Position numbers and translations under genes: made by a program. Source: Curvibacter microcysteis (GTDB taxonomy: Bacteria; Pseudomonadota; Gammaproteobacteria; Burkholderiales; Burkholderiaceae_C). From it: a stretch of DNA of 64,000 nt. Under the pieces are notes generated by a model. The model worked only from the letters and a program-made list of their open reading frames with translations. It was not told the DNA's origin and did not search any database. Location of the stretch: the NCBI RefSeq assembly GCF_028649455.1, contig NZ_JAQSIO010000004.1, forward strand, positions 1-64,000, written 5' to 3'. Below are positions 59,063 through 64,000 of the stretch, one piece after another (position 1 is the first letter of the stretch; each line of letters starts with the position of its first letter).

Positions 59063-59509
59063 TTATTCCTGGTCGCTACGCATTGCTTCCTGATATTCCC
59101 GAACCCTGCGCCTCACCGTTGCCTCCGACAGCTCAAGCTTAGACAGATCAGGCTTAGCCGGATCACGCTTGTACGACTCGGCCAAGCTAGCGTATGCACC
59201 CTCAACGGTTAGCCCACGTCTTCTCAGAGCGTCAAATTCCTGCCCAATCTTGTAGTAGTCACCCTTGGGGCGCGCATTAAGCACTGTGAGGTGTAGCTCT
59301 CTTGCCAACTCCTTGGCCCTGGCTGCGGGTGGCTTCGCCATCGCAGCCTCAATGGCGCCGGCCAAATGTCCAGCCAGAGGGGTTGGCAAGGGCTTTCCCT
59401 CACGGATGTACCGAGCCGCTAACTGCAGGGCCTTGGCTGCTGCATCAGCGTCACCTGGCGCGCATGAGACGTACTCAGCAGCATCTGCGTCAAAGTTGAT
59501 CCAAACCAT
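59063..59509 (-). CDS. Hypothetical protein following the integrase
   Basis: A 148-residue protein starting MVWINFDADAAEYVSC. It is helical in appearance and ends with an HTH-like segment LSKLELSEATVRRRVREYQE that might bind DNA. Its ATG lies 4 bp after the integrase stop, so the two are co-transcribed. Function unknown. Confidence 0.65.
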   Translation of the reverse strand: MVWINFDADAAEYVSCAPGDADAAAKALQLAARYIREGKPLPTPLAGHLAGAIEAAMAKPPAARAKELARELHLTVLNARPKGDYYKIGQEFDALRRRGLTVEGAYASLAESYKRDPAKPDLSKLELSEATVRRRVREYQEAMRSDQE

Positions 59510-59513
59510 CAGC

Positions 59514-60734
59514 TCACCCGTTCGCACGCAGTTGGATCACGTCAGCCCCCTGGCGCAGCTTGTCCAGGTAGTCCGCCCACCGCTGCATCATTTCGCGCCG
59601 GGCTGGCAGGTGAGCCGTACGGTTGTAGGCGCGGCCATTGGGGTCTTTGACGGCATGAGCAAGCTGGTGCTCGATCAAGTCCACGCGCTCGCCCAGCACC
59701 TCATCCATGATCGTTCGGGCCGTTGCACGGAAGCCATGGGCGGTCTGTACCTCGTTGCTGTACCCCATGCCCCGCAAGGCTGCATTGACGGTGTTTTCGG
59801 ACATGCAGCGTTCGCCAGTGCGCATGCTGGGAAAAACATACCGGCCGTGCCCGGTGATTGGTTGCAGCTCCTGCAGAATCGCTACTGCCTGGCGACTCAG
59901 GGGAACGAGGTGATCGTTCTTCATCTTCATCTTGGCACCAGGGATGCGCCATTCGGCGGCCTCCAGATCAAACTCAGTCCACTCCGCTGAGCGCAGCTCG
60001 CCCGGCCGGACAAACACCAGCGGCGTCAGCTTGAGTGCAGCACTGGCGACGGGGTAGCCCGTGTACGCATGAATAGCCCGCAGCAGGGGCCCCAGCTGCG
60101 AGGGATCCGTGACAGCAGCGTAATGCGTCTTTTCAGCACGCTGCAGGGCTCCACGCAGATCCGTGGTCACATCGCGCTCAGCAGAGCCCTCGGCGACGGC
60201 AAAGCGGAACACCTGACCGCAGATCTGGTTCACCCGGTGCGCAGTGTCAAACGCCTTACGGGCCTCGATCTTGCGCACCACGGCCAAAACATCACGCGGG
60301 CCAATTGAGGTGATGGGGCTAGCACCGATGGAGGGAAAAACATCCTTCACCAGCCAGGTTTGGACTTTTCCCTGGGTGGACTCAGCACGACTGGCTGCCG
60401 TCGCCGTCAACCACAAGCGCGCGATTGCCTCGAAGGTGTTGGAGGCAGTTGCAGCGCGGTGTAACTTTTCCTCCCGCTTGGCCTGGCCGGGGTCGAGCCC
60501 ATCAGCCAACAGCTTCTTGGCATCTTCGCGCCTTTGGCGAGCCTTGGCCAGAGACACCTCAGGGTAGACACCCAAGGCCAACGTCTTGCGCTTGCCGTGG
60601 ATCGCATAGTCCATCCGCCAATACTTGCCTGCCGCCTTGACGAGAAGGAACATGCCAGCGCCGTCGGCGTACTTGTCCCCCGCTGGCTTGCCTGAGGGTT
60701 TGACTTGCTTGATGAAAGTATCGGTGAGGGGCAT
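59514..60734 (-). CDS. int: P4-type tyrosine integrase
   Basis: A 406-residue site-specific recombinase. The N-terminal DUF4102 arm-binding domain (TDTFIKQVKPSGKPAGDKYAD, KTLALGVYPEVSLAKAR) is followed by the catalytic domain. Catalytic residues are visible as Arg in FVRPGELR, HGFR in AHGFRATAR, and Tyr near AYNRT. It is placed next to the tRNA-Leu gene and reads away from it, the standard layout for tRNA-directed islands. Confidence 0.95.
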   Translation of the reverse strand: MPLTDTFIKQVKPSGKPAGDKYADGAGMFLLVKAAGKYWRMDYAIHGKRKTLALGVYPEVSLAKARQRREDAKKLLADGLDPGQAKREEKLHRAATASNTFEAIARLWLTATAASRAESTQGKVQTWLVKDVFPSIGASPITSIGPRDVLAVVRKIEARKAFDTAHRVNQICGQVFRFAVAEGSAERDVTTDLRGALQRAEKTHYAAVTDPSQLGPLLRAIHAYTGYPVASAALKLTPLVFVRPGELRSAEWTEFDLEAAEWRIPGAKMKMKNDHLVPLSRQAVAILQELQPITGHGRYVFPSMRTGERCMSENTVNAALRGMGYSNEVQTAHGFRATARTIMDEVLGERVDLIEHQLAHAVKDPNGRAYNRTAHLPARREMMQRWADYLDKLRQGADVIQLRANG

Positions 60735-60745
60735 GGAGGGGGCTT

Positions 60746-60803
60746 CTTACGGTATCTGGACCTACGGCATCTACCAAGTACCGTTCGAAGTACCGTAAAA
60801 ATA
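60746..60803. promoter_or_regulatory. Repeated TACCGT/ACGGTA sites upstream of int
   Basis: The stretch contains TACGGTA, TACGGCA, AAGTACCGTTCGA and AGTACCGTAAAAATA, the last an exact match to 43429-43443. The sites lie between the integrase start and the right att repeat. Integrase or excisionase binding, or AlpA operators, are the most likely roles. Confidence 0.55.
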
Positions 60804-60839
60804 CCGAGATGAGATGCTACCCCTTGAGCCTACCTGCGA

Positions 60840-60931
60840 CAAGAAAAAACCCGCAGAGCCAGAAGCCATGCGGGTTTTGAGGGGTTTGGCGACCGCCTGA
60901 GGCGATCAAATGGTGCCCGGAACCGGAATCG
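60840..60931. repeat. Right attachment repeat (att with intact tRNA 3' end)
   Basis: Partner of 43271-43362, 92 bp with four differences. Bases 60911-60931 are the 3' end of the intact tRNA-Leu gene (CCA end and T-arm). The rest is the tRNA terminator region. Confidence 0.9.
60844..60878 (-). terminator. Terminator downstream of tRNA-Leu
   Basis: ACCCGCA pairs with TGCGGGT, flanked by A and T runs. On the minus strand it lies about 33 bp past the tRNA 3' end and ends in a T-run. Confidence 0.8.
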
Positions 60932-61239
60932 AACCGGTACGACTTGCGTCGAGGGATTTTAAGCATGCTCTGTCTGCCGGTTTCCCCGCAGCATGGACTA
61001 TCTCTTTGCCCTCAGCTTGACCTGGTGGGGCAGTGGGCGCTCTTGCTGGTCATTAAGAGGGCTTGACCTCTCCAGTAGTCTCTGCACCTTCCAGAACTGC
61101 AGTTCTGGCTTGGCTCACGATCGGCATGGCTTGCGCTTTAGCCTCTCCTGAATTCACCCACAGCTTGCTTCGCCGTTACTGGCGAAGGGGGACTCGTTGT
61201 CTGACGATCCCTTGTGTCTACCAATTTCACCATCCGGGC
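60911..61239 (-). tRNA. tRNA-Leu(UAA), interrupted by a group I intron
   Basis: The 5' exon (61239-61207) begins GCCCGGATGGTGAAATTGG and the 3' exon (60963-60911) ends with the T-arm GGTTCGATTCC and the encoded CCA. Acceptor arms GCCCGGA and TCCGGGC pair. The anticodon loop sequence CTTAAAA gives anticodon UAA. About 243 bases interrupt the anticodon arm. The mature exons make a normal long-variable-arm leucine tRNA except for uncertainty of one base at the splice junction. The gene's 3' end is the island attachment site. Confidence 0.88.
60964..61206 (-). ncRNA. Group I self-splicing intron in tRNA-Leu
   Basis: The insertion has the conserved catalytic elements of bacterial tRNA group I introns. 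The R strand GGTGCAGAGACTACTGG (around 61090-61073) and the S strand AAGAGATAGTCC (around 61006-60995) would form P7. The 5' exon end GGGAU can pair with the intron's GUCCC, with a U-G pair at the splice site, and the intron ends in G before CTTAAAA. No ORF is inside. Exact junctions are unsure by one base. Similar introns are known from Azoarcus tRNA-Ile and cyanobacterial tRNA-Leu. Confidence 0.85.
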
Positions 61240-61364
61240 ACGGCGCGCAGTCTAGCACGAGCCGACCGGGTCACCGCCTTGGCGGCCCGGCGCGCAATCC
61301 CTCGGCTTGGGTCGGGCTCCTCAGGAGCCTGTCAGCGTTCACGGAGTGACCCCAGTGACAGGCG

Positions 61365-61395
61365 AAAAAAAAGGAAGCCGAAGCTTCCTTTTTTT
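61365..61395 (-). terminator. Terminator at end of tRNA-Gly array
   Basis: AAAAAAAAGGAAG and CTTCCTTTTTTT pair around CCGAAG. It lies immediately past the last tRNA-Gly in the direction of transcription. Confidence 0.88.
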
Positions 61396-61398
61396 GTT

Positions 61399-61474
61399 TG
61401 GAGCGGGAAAAGAGGCTCGAACTCTCGACCTCAACCTTGGCAAGGTTGCGCTCTACCAACTGAGCTATTCCCGC
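61399..61474 (-). tRNA. tRNA-Gly(GCC), copy 4 in transcription order
   Basis: A 76-base cloverleaf, GCGGGAATAGCTCAGTTGG at the 5' end, anticodon GCC in CTTGCCAAG, T-arm GAGTTCGAGCCTC and encoded CCA. Identical to the other three copies. Last of the array before the terminator. Confidence 0.97.
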
Positions 61475-61571
61475 GTGACCGTTTTTGCAGACCCTTTTTC
61501 AAGCGCCTACCGGATGCGGCCATTGCTGACCTCACCCTGCCCTCTGCGAGCCAAACCGCAGCGGCTTTATT

Positions 61572-61647
61572 TGGAGCGGGAAAAGAGGCTCGAACTCTCG
61601 ACCTCAACCTTGGCAAGGTTGCGCTCTACCAACTGAGCTATTCCCGC
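61572..61647 (-). tRNA. tRNA-Gly(GCC), copy 3 in transcription order
   Basis: Same 76-base sequence as its neighbours, exactly 173 bp from the next copy. The spacer of about 97 bases is repeated with few changes. Confidence 0.97.
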
Positions 61648-61744
61648 GTAACCGTTTTCGCAGGCCCTCTTTCAAGTGCCTGCCGGATGCCGCCATTGCT
61701 GACTTCACCCTACCCTCTGCGAGCCAAACCGCAGCGGCTTTGTT

Positions 61745-61820
61745 TGGAGCGGGAAAAGAGGCTCGAACTCTCGACCTCAACCTTGGCAAGGTTGCGCTCT
61801 ACCAACTGAGCTATTCCCGC
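61745..61820 (-). tRNA. tRNA-Gly(GCC), copy 2 in transcription order
   Basis: Identical 76-base gene, again on the 173-bp period. Anticodon GCC and encoded CCA are intact. Confidence 0.97.
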
Positions 61821-61917
61821 GTAACCGTTTTCGCAAGCTCTCTTTCGAGGGCCTGCCGGATGCGGCCATTGCTGACCTCACCCTGCCTTCTGCGAGCCAA
61901 ACCGCAGCGGCTTTGTC

Positions 61918-61993
61918 TGGAGCGGGAAAAGAGGCTCGAACTCTCGACCTCAACCTTGGCAAGGTTGCGCTCTACCAACTGAGCTATTCCCGC
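61918..61993 (-). tRNA. tRNA-Gly(GCC), copy 1 in transcription order
   Basis: First gene of the array, identical to the others. A strong sigma70-type promoter lies about 70 bp upstream. Confidence 0.97.
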
Positions 61994-62063
61994 AGGGCTT
62001 CTTTCGAAGCATTTTCGCTGTGCAGTTGGGGCATACACCGCAGCTTGTTCAGCGAAGCCTCAG

Positions 62064-62091
62064 ATTATACATATTTTTTCCTACATGCCAA
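62064..62091 (-). promoter_or_regulatory. Sigma70 promoter of the tRNA-Gly array
   Basis: On the minus strand TTGGCA (62091-62086) and TATAAT (62069-62064) are separated by 16 bases, a near-perfect sigma70 promoter. It points into the tRNA-Gly array. Together with the region up to 62316 it forms a 323-base gene-free gap; nothing else notable was seen there. Confidence 0.82.
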
Positions 62092-62316
62092 AATTTTTTA
62101 AAAATTCATCGAACCGTGGCCCTGCCCCACAGGCGGAGGCGCCGGGCACCAAGGGCCGAACTGCGCCATGGCGTGAGGCGCTTGTTCGAGGGCAAGCGCA
62201 GCACCGGACAAGGGCAAACCACCTGCCTTGCCCATGAGGGCTGACGTATGCTCGGTCCAAACAAGGCCACTGGCTGCCCTGCTCAGGCCGCCCATCGTTA
62301 CCAGGAGACACTGCCC

Positions 62317-63303
62317 ATGAACCGATCCAACACCTATTTGCCCCTCACACGCCGCGCCCTGGCGGGTTGGCTGGGCGCCAGCGCGCTGGGCTTGCAGGCG
62401 CAGGAGCGCTTCCCCAGCAAACCCATCACTGTGGTCGTCCCCCAGGCTGCCGGCGGCGCCAACGATGCGATCGCCCGGGTGGTGGCACAAAAGCTCAGCG
62501 AGCAACTGGGCCAGACCGTGTTGGTGGACAATCGCCCTGGAGCTGGCGGCAATGTGGGCACAGCCGCCACCGCGCGGGCCAAACCCGACGGCTACACCTT
62601 GCTGCTGACAGCCGACAGTGCCCAGGTGATCAACCCCTGGCTTTACAAAAACACGGGCTTTGACCCCGTCAAGGACTTCGAGCCCATCGCCCCCGTGGCC
62701 ACCGCCGGCTACGTGCTGGTGGCCAACCCCAGCTTCCCGGCGCGCAATCTGGCCGAACTGATCGCCCTGGCCAAGGCCAGCCCCGGCAAGTACGCGATTG
62801 CCTCAGCGGGCAATGGCACGCTCAACCACCTGATTGGTGAAATGCTGCAAAAGGCGGCAGGCATCGACCTGCAGCACATCCCTTACAAGGGCTCCGCTGC
62901 GGCCGCTACCGACGTGGTGGGCGGGCAGGTGCCACTGTCGGTCCAGAGCTTGCCGTCCTCCATTGCGTTCATCAAAACCGGCAAGCTCAAGGTGATCGGC
63001 GTGGTCAACCCCAAACGCATCGCTGCCCTGCCCGACAGCCCCACCATGGGCGAAACCCTGAAGGGCTTTGGCCAGACCCCTTGGTATGGGCTGTTCGCGC
63101 CTGCGGGCACACCGGCCGCCATCGTCAACCAGCTGCAGCAAGAGGTGAGCAAGGCCCTGGAGCAAAAAGAAGTCATTGAGCGCCTGGCCGCAGTGGGCTG
63201 CGAGCCCTTCAAAGGCAGCGCCACTCAACTGGCCGAGCTGGTGCGCGATGACCTGCAACGCTGGCAGAAGGTGGTCAAGGACACGGGCGCCACCCTGGAC
63301 TGA
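62317..63303 (+). CDS. TctC/Bug-family periplasmic binding protein
   Basis: A 328-residue solute-binding protein of the Bug (tripartite tricarboxylate transporter TctC) family. The signal peptide TRRALAGWLGASALGLQAQ is Tat-like. The mature protein has the family signatures FPSKPITVVVPQAAGGANDA, VDNRPGAGGNVGT and DGYTLLL. Such proteins bind carboxylates or other small acids and are very numerous in Burkholderiales. No TctAB permease genes adjoin it, so the ligand and transporter are unknown. CCAGGAG lies before the ATG. Confidence 0.93.
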   Translation: MNRSNTYLPLTRRALAGWLGASALGLQAQERFPSKPITVVVPQAAGGANDAIARVVAQKLSEQLGQTVLVDNRPGAGGNVGTAATARAKPDGYTLLLTADSAQVINPWLYKNTGFDPVKDFEPIAPVATAGYVLVANPSFPARNLAELIALAKASPGKYAIASAGNGTLNHLIGEMLQKAAGIDLQHIPYKGSAAAATDVVGGQVPLSVQSLPSSIAFIKTGKLKVIGVVNPKRIAALPDSPTMGETLKGFGQTPWYGLFAPAGTPAAIVNQLQQEVSKALEQKEVIERLAAVGCEPFKGSATQLAELVRDDLQRWQKVVKDTGATLD

Positions 63304-63496
63304 ACGCCCTCCCGCGCGGCGCCCGCTCACCCGATCGCCCGCCCCCACATCCCCGGCGGATAAAGCACGGTTCGCCGCCCGGATCGTCACGCTCGGGAGA
63401 CAATGGCGGCCTTCGGCGGGCACGGGCCCGCTGTGCCCAGCTGCGGCAGCCCACCTCTGCGGTGGACGGCTCCAGCCCCAGAGATTGAGAAAGCCC

Positions 63497-64000
63497 ATGA
63501 AAGTCGCCACCTGGAACGTCAACTCCCTGTCCGTTCGCCTGCCCCAAGTGCTGGACTGGCTGGCCGCCAACCCCGTTGATGCGCTGTGCCTGCAAGAGCT
63601 CAAGCTCAGCGACGACAAGTTCCCGGTCGCAGCACTGCAAGAGGCCGGCTACCACAGCGCCTTCTTTGGCCAAAAGACGTACAACGGCGTCGCCATCCTG
63701 AGCCGCAGCCCGCTGAGCGAGACGGTACGCAACATCCCGGGCTTTGAGGACGAACAGGCCCGCATCATCGCTGGCACCTTGCAGGGCGAAGATGGCCCGG
63801 TGCGCATCGTCAATGGCTACTTCGTCAACGGTCAAGCCCCCGACTCGGACAAGTTCGTCTACAAGATGCGCTGGCTGCAGGCGCTGCGCGACTGGCTGCA
63901 CAGCCAGCTCGAAGCGCACCCGCGTCTGGTGCTGCTGGGCGACTTCAACATCACGGCCGATGACCGCGACACCTGGGACCCCGAAGGCCTGCGCGAAACC
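63497..64000 (+). CDS. xthA: Exodeoxyribonuclease III, C-terminus cut off
   Basis: The first 168 residues of an Exo III/AP endonuclease: MKVATWNVNSLSVRLPQVLD, the metal-binding Glu in LCLQELKLSDDKF, and the catalytic LLGDFNIT. It acts in base excision repair of abasic sites. The frame is open to the window edge, so the last third is missing. Confidence 0.95.
   Translation, partial: MKVATWNVNSLSVRLPQVLDWLAANPVDALCLQELKLSDDKFPVAALQEAGYHSAFFGQKTYNGVAILSRSPLSETVRNIPGFEDEQARIIAGTLQGEDGPVRIVNGYFVNGQAPDSDKFVYKMRWLQALRDWLHSQLEAHPRLVLLGDFNITADDRDTWDPEGLRET

Larger units (their letters stand above)
43271..60931. mobile_element. Integrated genomic island at tRNA-Leu with type I RM cargo
   Basis: The segment is bounded by 92-bp direct repeats (43271-43362 and 60840-60931) that include the 3' end of the tRNA-Leu gene. 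A P4-type integrase lies just inside the right end. From right to left the element carries the integrase, a hypothetical gene, two AlpA-like regulators, a Prim-Pol/DUF3987 replication protein and a zinc-ribbon gene. Then come the hsdR, DUF262, hsdS and hsdM genes, two unknown genes and a lipoprotein gene. No capsid, terminase or conjugation genes are seen. It resembles P4-like satellites or integrative islands that replicate autonomously and rely on helpers for transfer. Confidence 0.88.

Noticed and set aside
61063-61809. Long plus-strand open frame through tRNA-Leu and tRNA-Gly genes
   Set aside because: It runs antisense through several tRNA genes, whose repeats produce the repeated protein segments.
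61399-61993. Regular repeats resembling a CRISPR array
   Set aside because: The repeat unit is a complete tRNA-Gly gene with a conserved spacer, so it is a tRNA array.

Overview
The window reads as a contiguous piece of a betaproteobacterial chromosome, most like the family Comamonadaceae (order Burkholderiales). The protein families, high-GC codon use, a cbb3 oxidase/FNR cluster with this gene order, a TctC-type periplasmic binding protein and a P4-type island at a tRNA-Leu gene all point that way. This placement is inference from gene content; no database search was run.

Region 1 (1-6.1 kb) holds a truncated chemotaxis receptor, a TauE/SafE permease, and a coupled pair of cyclic-di-GMP enzymes (PAS-GGDEF-EAL and HD-GYP). 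Region 2 (6.2-18 kb) is a microaerobic respiration block: a cytochrome-assembly membrane protein, hemN, an FNR regulator, ccoH, ccoG, ccoPQON, ccoS, ccoI and a universal stress protein. FNR boxes (TTGAT-N4-ATCAA or one close variant) stand in three control regions: between hemN and fnr, ahead of ccoN, and between ccoI and uspA. Region 3 (18-29 kb) is housekeeping: a type IV pilin, acs, a TIGR00645 membrane protein, two unrelated fumarases placed head to head, murI, a HiPIP, a YgjP-like metalloprotease, an unknown acidic protein and a Cho-like nuclease. Region 4 (29-38.5 kb) is a complete kdp potassium-uptake operon with its sensor and regulator (kdpFABC-DE) and two extra tiny membrane ORFs, followed by an amino-acid binding protein. 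Region 5 (38.5-43 kb) is an RsbQ-like alpha/beta hydrolase overlapping a 1,210-residue multi-PAS GGDEF/EAL protein.

Region 6 (43.27-60.93 kb) is an integrated genomic island bounded by 92-bp direct repeats that contain the 3' end of a tRNA-Leu gene. At its right end are a P4-type integrase, two AlpA-like regulators and a Prim-Pol/DUF3987 replication protein. Its cargo is a type I restriction-modification locus (hsdM, hsdS, a DUF262-DUF1524 protein, hsdR) and several unknown genes. Its left 1 kb is gene-poor and carries a G-rich hexamer repeat.

Region 7 (60.9-64 kb) is the target tRNA-Leu(UAA), which is interrupted by a group I intron of about 243 nt. It is followed by four tandem tRNA-Gly(GCC) genes on an exact 173-bp period, a TctC-type binding protein and the start of xthA. 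The most interesting signals are the intron-bearing tRNA used as an island attachment site, the HsdS subunit whose two target-recognition domains are near duplicates, the large inverted repeat beside the island's replication gene, and the RsbQ-like hydrolase wired to a c-di-GMP enzyme.
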